Source: CAZKXU01 sp964556665 (GTDB lineage: Bacteria > Bdellovibrionota_C > UBA2361 > CAZKXU01). From it: a stretch of 14,339 bases of DNA. Position 1 is the first letter of the stretch. Each line of letters begins with the position of its first letter. The notes under the pieces are model-generated. The model had not been told where the DNA came from and searched no databases. It worked only from the letters and a program-made list of their open reading frames with translations. The stretch is taken from positions 1 to 14,339 of the forward strand of contig CAZKXU010000090.1 of NCBI GenBank assembly GCA_964556665.1, written 5' to 3'. Made by a program: the position numbers and the translations under genes. Positions 5,899-13,692 of the stretch are shown here, piece by piece.

Positions 5899-6675
5899 AT
5901 GTCAAATCTTACCCTATGGATAAGCTCAACTTTAGCAATTTACCGGGACGCCGCCATAGAGGCATCCCGTGGATTGACCCGCAACTGGGTGTTGATTTTG
6001 GGCTCACTCATCGCCGCACTTATCTATATAATATCCAGCACCTTATTCTCAAACTTCGGCATGGCTGGCGGATTCCTGAGCGGACTGATTCAGATAGCAC
6101 TTCTCTCTCTTTACTACTCCTGGCTCTCTCAGACTGTACAACGTGAAAAGTTAAGATTTAACGATCTGACAAACTTCGATCTCTCACTCTTTTTCAGTGT
6201 CATTAGTGTAGGCTTTATATTCTTTGTAATTGAGTTTCTGATCTCTAACTTGATTACCGGACTGAATATCTCATGGATATTATTAATTGTGAGGCTTGGT
6301 CTGGTTATAATGTTTAACTGTATCTCCGAGATGATCTATATACACCGGCAGGAGAGCACCGCTGCGCTGCTGGCTGCACTAGAATTCATCAAGAATAACT
6401 GGATTGAGTGGTTTATTCCCTTTATACTGATCTCTGCTCCGCTTCTCTTTATGAGTCCTACTACACTCCTCTTGGCACTATCTCAGACCGAGCCGCTGCT
6501 GCCAGGATTAGTGATTCTGCAGCAGTTTTTAATGCTCTCCGGGATGATTGGCGGTTGGCTTACAATAGTCGTAGGAATAGTGATTACTCACTGGTTTGTG
6601 CTCTTTCGTGCACATCTTTTCAGGGAGCTTGAATTCGGGAGCAGACGGAGTAGAATCTACCGCGCAAAGTTATGA
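5899..6675 (+). CDS. Multi-pass membrane protein of unknown function
   Basis: This 258-residue protein is mostly hydrophobic, with about six predicted membrane segments (around residues 29-50, 54-77, 95-117, 120-142, 169-195 and 205-235) and a short basic C-terminal tail (FGSRRSRIYRAKL). The N-terminal 25 residues are amphipathic and probably cytoplasmic. I see no transporter, enzyme or lipid-handling motif that names it. It lies 12 bases after pcnB and its stop overlaps the kdsB start by four bases (ATGA), so it is probably translated together with kdsB. That placement hints at an envelope role but proves none. There is no visible RBS, because the upstream bases belong to the repeat that ends pcnB. 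Confidence 0.75.
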   Translation: MSNLTLWISSTLAIYRDAAIEASRGLTRNWVLILGSLIAALIYIISSTLFSNFGMAGGFLSGLIQIALLSLYYSWLSQTVQREKLRFNDLTNFDLSLFFSVISVGFIFFVIEFLISNLITGLNISWILLIVRLGLVIMFNCISEMIYIHRQESTAALLAALEFIKNNWIEWFIPFILISAPLLFMSPTTLLLALSQTEPLLPGLVILQQFLMLSGMIGGWLTIVVGIVITHWFVLFRAHLFRELEFGSRRSRIYRAKL

Positions 6676-7445
6676 CTTCTATACTAGGTGTTATTCCCGC
6701 AAGAATCTCAAGCTCACGTCTCCCGGCAAAGCCATTAAAGGACATTGCCGGAAAAAGTCTATTGCAGCGGGTATACGAACAGGCTACCAAAGCCTCTCTG
6801 AGTCGATTAATTATTGCTACTGACAGCACTGAAATTGAGACCCACGCCAAAGGTTTTGGAGCAGAGGTGATGCTGACATCCTCAGCAAATCTTACCGGTA
6901 CTGACAGAGTTGCTGAGGTCGCGCGTAGATTGCGTGAATCAGGGAGTAGTTTCGATATTGTTGTCAACATTCAGGGAGATATGCCGTTTATCAACCCTGA
7001 GGTGATTAATAGCTGCGTTAACGCACTGACTAGCGGCCCTTCCGAGTTTGGCATGAGCACTATTTGTACCCCGATCTTTGACGACACCGAATTTAGTAGA
7101 CCTGCCTCTGTCAAAGTTGTTCTTGGGCATAACCAGAGCGCGCTCTATTTCTCCCGCGCACCGGTACCTTTCTGGCGCGACCGCGGCAAGGAGGCGTTGG
7201 GAATGGAGGTATTAGGGTACCGCCATATCGGACTTTACTGCTTTCGCCTGCAAACCCTTCTTAAAATCGCGGCTTTAAAACCATGCGAGCTTGAGGAGCG
7301 TGAAAAACTTGAGCAGTTAAGAGCGCTTGCCTACGGGTTCCGTATCAGAGCTGCAATTATTGACGCTGCTGCATTAAAAAATCAGATCGAGGTGGATACT
7401 CCGGAGGATCTGGAGCGGGCGATAAGGATTGCTTTTGACAATTAA
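6672..7445 (+). CDS. kdsB: 3-deoxy-manno-octulosonate cytidylyltransferase
   Basis: KdsB couples CTP to Kdo to give CMP-Kdo, the activated sugar for the LPS inner core. The 257 residues match the usual size. Motifs in order are IPARISSSRLPAKPL (nucleotide-binding loop, residues 8-22), IATDS, NIQGDMPF (about residues 98-105), ALYFSRAPVPFWRD, HIGLYCFR, LEEREKLEQLRAL and VDTPEDLE. The fourth residue of the QGDEP motif is methionine instead of glutamate; the metal-binding aspartate is kept. The start is fixed by the four-base overlap with the membrane-protein gene. The stop overlaps the end of the convergent 585-residue gene by three bases. In related genomes pyrG and kdsA follow directly; here they lie 3.7 kb away. 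Confidence 0.94.
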   Translation: MTSILGVIPARISSSRLPAKPLKDIAGKSLLQRVYEQATKASLSRLIIATDSTEIETHAKGFGAEVMLTSSANLTGTDRVAEVARRLRESGSSFDIVVNIQGDMPFINPEVINSCVNALTSGPSEFGMSTICTPIFDDTEFSRPASVKVVLGHNQSALYFSRAPVPFWRDRGKEALGMEVLGYRHIGLYCFRLQTLLKIAALKPCELEEREKLEQLRALAYGFRIRAAIIDAAALKNQIEVDTPEDLERAIRIAFDN

Positions 7446-9199
7446 GCTGCCTTGGCTTGCATAGTTGCAACCGCATATAATGCATGTGGAACATCGACAG
7501 AGTCTAAGTATACTTTAAGACGGTCGTACATTTGAGTTCGCGCTGTCGCATCGAGACCTCTAGTCTCGTATACTTTAAGTACCCTCGAGGTCCTAGTCAT
7601 TTCTGTTCTGAGAAGACGATAAGGAACGTCAAGGGCAGCGGTTCGAATATCCGGAAATACTTCACGTTCACTAAACGCCTTAATCACATCATTGAGGACA
7701 TTAGCTAATTCCCCAGGAGGAATATCAGGGTTTTTAGCAACTGTTAATCTTAACTCCTCAATCGCCTCAACAGCCCGTCCGAACTTTGATAAAACATGAA
7801 GTTTTACTAACTCTATTTTCGAAGCTTCAAAATCTGAGCTCAGAAGCGTATGTCTTAAGGCATGCATTGCCTGTTCGATCGGGGTGCAAAAAGCTCGGTA
7901 AGGAGCTATTAAAAGATGCGGGGTAAGTATCGTAAGATCAAGCCCTGCTCGTTTAAATATGCCATCTACCTGACCTTGCCGCACAGCATCATTAGGACTC
8001 ATCTTTGGCTTAAGATTAACTACAGCAACAGCCTCCTGCACTGCCTCCCCTAATAGCCTTAACGCCTCTCCGCCAGCAGAAACCTTTTCGGCGAGCATTA
8101 ACTCATCAGCTCGGATGTTGCCAGCTATGTAACCTACGTTTTTTACTCTGCGCCGCAGACTCAAACATGCGCTCCTTAGACGTGTTGCAGTAGCAAGAAT
8201 ATTGGTTACTCTACGGGAATCACGACATTCCTTAGCTGCATCAATAAGTTCTCTTGCACGAACCTTTTCCTTATTAGTGCAGTGTTCGAATTTCTGAATG
8301 AGCGTTATTGAGGTTTCCTTTATTTTCGCTGTAATATTAGCCCTACCATCTGCATCTAAGCTATCCCATTGATTCAAAAGCCGGTTGGCCAAAAACTCAA
8401 TCCTAACAGTTACACTTCCTAGTTCACGCGGCTCCTTATCCTGACTGCGGTGTATATAACTACTAGCTCGCACCGCTGCATAGCCGGATCGAAATCGCTG
8501 CAAAATGAGTCTATACTGATCGTTAGAATCATTGTAATGCCGGGTGACTAACAATTCTCCGTATCGCTCCTTAGATATAGGTCGTGTCTCTGCTGGATAT
8601 GATCGCTTTAATTCCTCACTTGAATGCTCAAGCCTACGTACACGCGGATGAAACTGATCAACCTCTCTTGAAGATTCGAATGCAAGCATTAATCCAAGCA
8701 CTACAGAGAGTCGTGCTTTTTCTTTAATACGTCCGGCTGGTGTTTGTCCTTCTGTAAATACCACTAACCCTAAATCCTCAACCAACTTTTCAGGTATCCG
8801 ATCCACAGACACAAGACAGCCGCGCAGTGTAAGCTTTTGGGGGTTGGGCAGATCTACCCAGCTAATTCGTCCTCCGTGATAAGTAAACTGAGGAAGGATA
8901 CGATCCTCCGGCAAACAGAAGATCTCCTGAAATCTTTTAAATGGGCACTCAGGCAGAGCGTTCCAAATAGTTGCACGTAGCCTTGCATCAACACTTCGCA
9001 AAGGGCGAAAATCTCTCCGCCACTGTGTAGCTCCATACACAGCCTTAATAGCCTCACTTGAGACTACCTCATCTGCTGCTAATCTACGGCGCGCCGCTGG
9101 AGATAAAGCTGAACTAAAACTGGATTCTCTCCCCAGAGGGGAAATGGGTAAAGTACGGCTGGCTGTGCGTGTCCCTAATGGTGGAGGTAACTGTCTCAT
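7442..9199 (-). CDS. Large hypothetical protein, helical, no recognised domain
   Basis: I do not recognise this 585-residue protein. The first 45 residues are rich in Pro, Ser and Arg and probably disordered (MRQLPPPLGTRTAS...). Then comes a mixed region with an aromatic and cysteine-bearing patch (NALPECPFKRFQEIFCLPED). From about residue 165 onward it looks almost wholly alpha-helical and rich in Arg, Leu and Ala, with possible coiled coil around residues 270-400. No membrane segment or signal peptide is evident. An in-frame TAG lies just upstream, so the ATG at 9199 is the first possible start; no RBS is visible. The gene ends tail-to-tail on kdsB with a three-base overlap. It follows the 187-residue gene by 84 bases on the same strand, so the two may be co-transcribed. 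The length and lack of stops support a real gene. Confidence 0.65.
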   Translation of the reverse strand: MRQLPPPLGTRTASRTLPISPLGRESSFSSALSPAARRRLAADEVVSSEAIKAVYGATQWRRDFRPLRSVDARLRATIWNALPECPFKRFQEIFCLPEDRILPQFTYHGGRISWVDLPNPQKLTLRGCLVSVDRIPEKLVEDLGLVVFTEGQTPAGRIKEKARLSVVLGLMLAFESSREVDQFHPRVRRLEHSSEELKRSYPAETRPISKERYGELLVTRHYNDSNDQYRLILQRFRSGYAAVRASSYIHRSQDKEPRELGSVTVRIEFLANRLLNQWDSLDADGRANITAKIKETSITLIQKFEHCTNKEKVRARELIDAAKECRDSRRVTNILATATRLRSACLSLRRRVKNVGYIAGNIRADELMLAEKVSAGGEALRLLGEAVQEAVAVVNLKPKMSPNDAVRQGQVDGIFKRAGLDLTILTPHLLIAPYRAFCTPIEQAMHALRHTLLSSDFEASKIELVKLHVLSKFGRAVEAIEELRLTVAKNPDIPPGELANVLNDVIKAFSEREVFPDIRTAALDVPYRLLRTEMTRTSRVLKVYETRGLDATARTQMYDRLKVYLDSVDVPHALYAVATMQAKAA

Positions 9200-9283
9200 C
9201 GGGCACTATTTTTTCATGAGTTACCCCGCTAATCAAGGGTGTGGCTAGGTTTATTAGGCAGTACCACCATATACCACCCTAAA

Positions 9284-9847
9284 CTAAGCAGCAGCTGCAA
9301 CTTCGAACTGTCGACGGGGCAATGCCTGCTCCTCTATTCTTGTGATTAGCTCTCTTATCTCGGAAAGATCCTCTAATAACCTGTTTTTCCAGTAGATAGT
9401 GATAATATTAGAGGAGAGGAACTTAGTATTCATAGCTACAACCACCGGTCCTGGGCGCTTACATTCTGCATTGTAACGGAGAAAGATCCGCTTTGGTAAC
9501 GGATCCCCTGTGGCTGATACCCCAAAGATATCAAGCAGCCATGCAGGGCACTTACTAATGGCATAGTCTAGAGAGGAGGCCAAAGAGCCGCGCTGACCTT
9601 CAAGAACGGCGGGATAATCATCATTAGCTGCTGCTCTGGAGGCAGCTGCCGCCCTTAATGCAAGGCAGGAAAAGGCCTGTACACCTAGGGTCCACTGGAA
9701 GGTACCGGTTGCTCCGTTACAGGCAAGTGCACCACAGCTTTTACCACGAACCGCCAACTGCTTACGCCCCAAGAGAGGATGAGCAAATTCAGTGCGCGTA
9801 AGCTGGGGGGCATCCTCACCATCAAACCATAACTGAAAAGATATCAT
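9284..9847 (-). CDS. Hypothetical protein, 187 residues
   Basis: I do not recognise this protein. I choose the ATG at 9847 (MISFQLWFDGEDAPQLTRTEF) rather than the ATG at 9916, because AGGAGA lies five to six bases upstream of 9847 and the extra 23 residues look untranslated. The middle is rich in Ala, Gly and Cys (five or six cysteines in total: SCGALACNG, SCLALRAAAAS, SKCPAW, ECKRPG), and the C-terminal part is a charged helix ending in FEVAAAA. No signal peptide or clear membrane segment is present. It precedes the 585-residue gene on the same strand. The region between kdsB and pyrG may be lineage-specific. Confidence 0.6.
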   Translation of the reverse strand: MISFQLWFDGEDAPQLTRTEFAHPLLGRKQLAVRGKSCGALACNGATGTFQWTLGVQAFSCLALRAAAASRAAANDDYPAVLEGQRGSLASSLDYAISKCPAWLLDIFGVSATGDPLPKRIFLRYNAECKRPGPVVVAMNTKFLSSNIITIYWKNRLLEDLSEIRELITRIEEQALPRRQFEVAAAA

Positions 9848-10090
9848 AGATTCTCCTGAAAGAAGGTTAGAAGAAACTGTCCTAACTAAGAAATGCCCTA
9901 ATAATGCTATTAACAATATCTAAGCAATTATTAATTATTTCGTAATTTAACCATGGAATATTTAAATTTTCAAGATAATTCTATGTTTTTTTTAATTACA
10001 TAGGTGAATATGTGCTAACTTGTTATTTAGCTTATATATTTATTCTCAGCTCGGCTGTAAGTCTATGCGACTAGCCAAGTTAAAAAACCT
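9848..10090. other. AT-rich intergenic region
   Basis: There is no coding frame of substance. It should contain the promoter of the 187-residue gene: on the minus strand TTGCTT and TTATTA about 17 bases apart (around 9900-9930) are a weak candidate. A bulged hairpin GGCT-gta-AGTC / GACT-AGCC lies near 10052-10076 without a T-tract. Confidence 0.4.
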
Positions 10091-10764
10091 CTAGATTAAA
10101 ACAATTAAGAGAGGAGTTAAGCCAAGCATCGCGAGAAATTCTTCAAGCAATTTGGAATAATGACTTATGATCTTCTAACTATAGCCAATTGTCTCGGATA
10201 ACATTCTATACCCGTGATTTAGGCCCTCGATGATGTCAAGGAACTGTGAAAAACCTATAGTCAATATAGCTATAATAAGCAGTGTCTTGCCGTATGAACT
10301 CACTGATTCATTCCAAATTATAACAAATAGAGAGCCTCCCAAAACAGCGAAGATTGGTAGAAAAACTATCTGCCAGTAATATGACGGAAACTCTCTTGCC
10401 ATATGTATGATAAAGCCAAATGAAGTACTGCCTGGATCGCTTTCAACTAGATCTCCAAAGGCAGAACCTACACGTTCATGTATCTCCGCTGCATCATCAA
10501 TAGAGAGATAGAGAAATAGAAGGGCAAAAATCCTCCAGTAAAGCGCCTTACTAGAACCTTTACAACGTAAGGCGATTAGCCACATACATAATGAGTTTGA
10601 AAGAAATAGGAGTGAGGAAAACCAGGTAACGGGGCTATCTTCCCGTGTAATGTTGAAGATCTGACGAATTCAGGACTGCTAACCAGATCTCCTCGCGAAA
10701 CAAAGATATCTAGTAATACTATTAGGACCTCTACAGCGAGCGCTACGGCAATAGTAGTATGCAT
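10091..10764 (-). pseudogene. Decayed multi-pass membrane protein gene (frameshift plus amber stop)
   Basis: The gene reads in three pieces. From the ATG at 10764 the frame gives a first membrane segment (HTTIAVALAVEVLIVLLDIF) and then SRGDLVSSPE. A missing base near 10667-10671 moves the rest into another frame, which continues IRQIFNITREDSPVTWFSS and then MWLIALRCKG. That frame runs through four further membrane segments, with the motif SIDDAAEIHERVG, to a TAG at 10175-10177. After the TAG the same frame continues with KIISHYSKLLEEFLAMLG to a stop at 10091. I recall a family of unknown-function membrane proteins with TWFSS, S(L/I)D(E/D)AAxIHE and a C-terminal EEFLEMLG; all three are here, but only if both lesions are crossed. 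The intact product would be about 224 residues. The function of the family is unknown to me. Confidence 0.72.
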
Positions 10765-10898
10765 TAGAGTCTCTGTCCCGCACCCTATCTTCCATTCCCT
10801 TGCAGCGCTGCTATACTTTACAAAATTTCCTTAAAACAATTTATACCGTCATATCCGTATGATGAGTAGAATATTTACCTTATTGCCGTAATTGCAAA
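10765..10898. other. Intergenic, upstream of the decayed gene
   Basis: The minus-strand frame of the decayed gene stays open to a stop at 10831 but offers no earlier ATG. No other gene or hairpin is seen here. Confidence 0.4.
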
Positions 10899-11006
10899 AA
10901 GTGTGGGTACTGGGAACGCGGCCATCCTTGGCCGCAGCATAAATTACTGATAATTCCAGCAGCGGGCAAGGATGCCCGCGTTCCCAGTGATTTATTACCC
11001 ACACTT
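10899..11006. repeat. BIME-like paired-hairpin repeat, copy B, with outer inverted repeat
   Basis: The core 10909-10988 starts ACTGGGAACG and ends in its complement CGTTCCCAGT. Each arm is a hairpin: GCGGCCA-TCCT-TGGCCGC (10918-10935) and GCGGGCA-AGGA-TGCCCGC (10962-10979). An outer 11-bp perfect inverted repeat, AAGTGTGGGTA (10899-10909) and TACCCACACTT (10996-11006), encloses it. It lies about 135 bases before pyrG. Confidence 0.87.
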
Positions 11007-11082
11007 AATGAGTAGTTACTCTTTGCCCTTCAAACCTCTTGAATTTACTAAATATATTTTCTGATTTTCTATCTTTCAAATA

Positions 11083-11112
11083 TTCGCATTACGTTTAAAG
11101 ATCGGGTATTAT
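11083..11112 (+). promoter_or_regulatory. Predicted pyrG operon promoter
   Basis: TTCGCA (11083-11088) and TATTAT (11107-11112) are spaced by 18 bases, with a start expected near 11119 and a leader of about 22 bases. That leader is too short for the long reiterative-initiation or attenuation leaders known for pyrG in some Gram-positives. Confidence 0.4.
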
Positions 11113-11140
11113 GTTTCAAACCTATTTCCGGAAATAAAGT

Positions 11141-12865
11141 ATGCAGACACGACCAACCAAATTTATCTTTGTTACAGGCGGTGTTGTTTCCTCTGTTGGC
11201 AAGGGGCTCTCCTGTGCCTGCATAGGTGCGTTGCTTGAGGCCCGCGGTCTTAAAGTTACTGCAATCAAACTCGACCCATACATAAATGTAGATCCAGGCA
11301 CCATGAGTCCGTACCAACACGGAGAGGTGTTCGTAACAGATGATGGCGCTGAAACTGATTTAGATCTTGGTCACTACGAACGGTTTATGGAGAACCGGAT
11401 GAGTAAACTTAATAATTTTACTACCGGTCAGGTTTATGAAACTGTAATTGCAAGTGAACGGCGTGGTGATTATCTAGGCGGCACCGTACAGGTGATTCCG
11501 CATATAACTGATGAGATTAAGCGTCGAGTTTTTCTTGCTGCTGCTGGACATGATATCTGCATCGTTGAGATAGGCGGAACGGTCGGTGACATTGAAAGCC
11601 TCCCTTTTCTAGAGGCGATCCGCCAGATGCGTGCTGACGTTGGGCCTGAAAATACCCTTTATATACATGTAACTTTAGTGCCCTATATTAAGGCTGCAAA
11701 TGAGTTTAAAACTAAGCCGACTCAGCATTCCGTAAAGGAGCTCTTAGGATTCGGTATAATGCCCGGCATTATACTCTGTCGTTCAGAGAGCCAGCTGGAT
11801 CCGAAGCTCAAAAAGAAAATAAGCCTTTTTTGTAATGTCGGTGAAGATTGCGTAGTCAGCGCCTATGATGTTTCAACGATCTATGAACTTCCGCTTGTAC
11901 TGCACCAGGAGGGGCTCGATCAGCGGATCGTAGAGCATCTTAATATCTGGACCGGTAAACCGAATCTTCGCGCCTGGGAGAAAATCGTTTCGACTATTAA
12001 AACACCAAAGCGCGGCGAGATTAATCTTGCCATGGTGGGTAAATATGTTGAGCTCACTGAATCATACAAGAGTCTCACCGAAGCGCTCTACCATAGCGGC
12101 TTTGCCAACGACTGCAAAGTAAATATCATTTACGTCGACAGTGAAGAGATTGAAAAAAATGGTGTTAATAAAACGATCGAGGTCGCAGCTGCAGGTAAAA
12201 AAATCGACGCAATCTTAATACCCGGTGGATTCGGCGTACGCGGCAGTGAAGGCAAGGTAAAAGCGGTACAGTATGCACGTGAAGAGAAAACTCCATTTTT
12301 AGGCATCTGCTTAGGACTGCAGATTGCTGTAATTGAATACGCTAGGAATATGGCTGGTATCAGCCAGGCCACCAGCAGGGAATTTGAGCCAAAAGGCAAG
12401 GAATGCGTAATCGACTTAATGGATAGTCAGAAAAAAGTAACCAAGAAAGGCGGCTCGATGCGCCTTGGCGCCTATGCTTGCATATTGAAAAAGGACTCGT
12501 TGGCTAGAAAGATATACGGCCAGGATGAGATAAGTGAGCGGCACCGTCATCGTTTTGAGGTAAACAATAAATACCGTCCACAGCTTGAGAAAGCAGGTCT
12601 AGTATTCTCCGGAAAATCTCCGGATGGTGAGCTGATAGAGATGATTGAGCTAGAAGGTCATCCATTCTTTGTGGGAGTACAGTGCCATCCTGAATTTAAA
12701 TCTACACCACGTAATCCGCATCCACTTTTCAAGTGTTTTATTGCAGCAGCCATTGAGACCCGAGATTCAAGAAGCGGAGGCAATCTTACATTTACTAACG
12801 GAACACCCAGCACCTCTCTTTCAAGCAATAATGAGAAAGATGGACTCAAAAGCATCGCCTTATGA
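11141..12865 (+). CDS. pyrG: CTP synthase
   Basis: PyrG aminates UTP to CTP with ATP and glutamine. The N-terminal synthetase domain has the P-loop FVTGGVVSSVGKG, KLDPYINVDPGTMSPYQHGEVFV and DLDLGHYERF. The C-terminal glutamine amidotransferase domain has PGGFGVRG, the nucleophile C390 in GICLGLQ, and H516-P-E518 of the triad in QCHPEFKSTP. At 574 residues it is about 30 longer than E. coli PyrG. The excess is a C-terminal tail of low complexity (SGGNLTFTNGTPSTSLSS), probably disordered. GGAAA lies eight bases before the ATG as a weak RBS. The stop overlaps kdsA by four bases (ATGA). Joint expression with kdsA makes sense, since CMP-Kdo synthesis consumes CTP. Confidence 0.97.
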   Translation: MQTRPTKFIFVTGGVVSSVGKGLSCACIGALLEARGLKVTAIKLDPYINVDPGTMSPYQHGEVFVTDDGAETDLDLGHYERFMENRMSKLNNFTTGQVYETVIASERRGDYLGGTVQVIPHITDEIKRRVFLAAAGHDICIVEIGGTVGDIESLPFLEAIRQMRADVGPENTLYIHVTLVPYIKAANEFKTKPTQHSVKELLGFGIMPGIILCRSESQLDPKLKKKISLFCNVGEDCVVSAYDVSTIYELPLVLHQEGLDQRIVEHLNIWTGKPNLRAWEKIVSTIKTPKRGEINLAMVGKYVELTESYKSLTEALYHSGFANDCKVNIIYVDSEEIEKNGVNKTIEVAAAGKKIDAILIPGGFGVRGSEGKVKAVQYAREEKTPFLGICLGLQIAVIEYARNMAGISQATSREFEPKGKECVIDLMDSQKKVTKKGGSMRLGAYACILKKDSLARKIYGQDEISERHRHRFEVNNKYRPQLEKAGLVFSGKSPDGELIEMIELEGHPFFVGVQCHPEFKSTPRNPHPLFKCFIAAAIETRDSRSGGNLTFTNGTPSTSLSSNNEKDGLKSIAL

Positions 12866-13683
12866 CCCAAACGGTTGAGATTACCCCTAAAATCAAGGTA
12901 GGAGCAGGCAATAAGCTTCTATTAATTGCAGGTCCTTGTCAGATTGAATCACGCGATCATGCGTTAGCGGTAGCTGAGCAGCTAAAAAAAATATGTGCCA
13001 AGTTCCCTATTAATCTTGTTTACAAATCCTCTTTTGATAAAGCCAACCGCACCAGTGTTCAAACTAAACGCGGACCTGGAATCGATGAAGGTCTTAAAAT
13101 ACTAGAGGAAGTTCGTAAAGAAACAGGTCTACCAGTACTTACCGACATACACACAGTCGAACAAGCACGTATGGCGGCTGAGGTTGTAGATATACTGCAA
13201 ACACCTGCGTTCCTATGCAGACAAACCGACCTGCTGATAGCAGCCGGAGCAACCGGCAAGGCAGTTAATGTAAAGAAGGGACAGTTTTTACATCCGGAAG
13301 ATATGCGTTATGTGGCAGAGAAGGTCGCATTCTCCGGCAATAAGCGTATTATGCTTTGTGAACGCGGCAGCTCGCTTGGTTATCGCGATCTAGTAGTTGA
13401 TATGCGCGCCCTGGTGATAATGGCCCAGATCGGATATCCAGTAATATATGATGCCACTCATAGTGTACAATCTCTTGGCGGCGTCGGCGGCTCTTCAGGC
13501 GGCTCTCCACAGTTTATTGTTCCACTGATTAGGGCTGCTGTAGCCGTCGGTATTGATGGGCTATTTATTGAATGTCATAACGATCCATTGAACGCGCCGT
13601 CTGATGGACCATCAATGCTACCACTATCCGAAATGGAAAAGGTATTAGAGATGGTAGTTAAGATAAGATCGGCCAGCTTGTAG
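12862..13683 (+). CDS. kdsA: 3-deoxy-8-phosphooctulonate synthase, metal-dependent type
   Basis: KdsA condenses arabinose-5-phosphate and phosphoenolpyruvate to Kdo-8-phosphate, the first committed step of Kdo synthesis. The 273 residues are of usual length. Motifs are AGPCQIESRD, YKSSFDKANRTS, GPGIDEGL, FLCRQTDLL, NVKKGQFLHPEDM, CERGSSLGYRDLVVDMR, DATHSVQ and SDGPSMLPL. Cys26 in GPCQIES stands where the metal-independent E. coli enzyme has asparagine. With His200, Glu237 and Asp248 it makes up the four-ligand set known from the metal-dependent Aquifex enzyme, so a divalent metal is probably required. The start is fixed by the overlap with pyrG; the next gene begins nine bases after the stop. 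Confidence 0.96.
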   Translation: MTQTVEITPKIKVGAGNKLLLIAGPCQIESRDHALAVAEQLKKICAKFPINLVYKSSFDKANRTSVQTKRGPGIDEGLKILEEVRKETGLPVLTDIHTVEQARMAAEVVDILQTPAFLCRQTDLLIAAGATGKAVNVKKGQFLHPEDMRYVAEKVAFSGNKRIMLCERGSSLGYRDLVVDMRALVIMAQIGYPVIYDATHSVQSLGGVGGSSGGSPQFIVPLIRAAVAVGIDGLFIECHNDPLNAPSDGPSMLPLSEMEKVLEMVVKIRSASL

Positions 13684-13692
13684 GATATCAGC

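Noticed and set aside
5883..6146. 87-codon frame starting at the pcnB stop
   Set aside because: It overlaps the 258-residue membrane protein, which has a better length, hydrophobic pattern and coupling to kdsB.
6620..6970. 116-codon minus-strand frame across the kdsB start
   Set aside because: It is antisense to kdsB, whose N-terminal motif is unmistakable.
9848..9916. Upstream ATG at 9916 for the 187-residue gene
   Set aside because: The Shine-Dalgarno AGGAGA fits the ATG at 9847; the added 23 residues would include the RBS itself.
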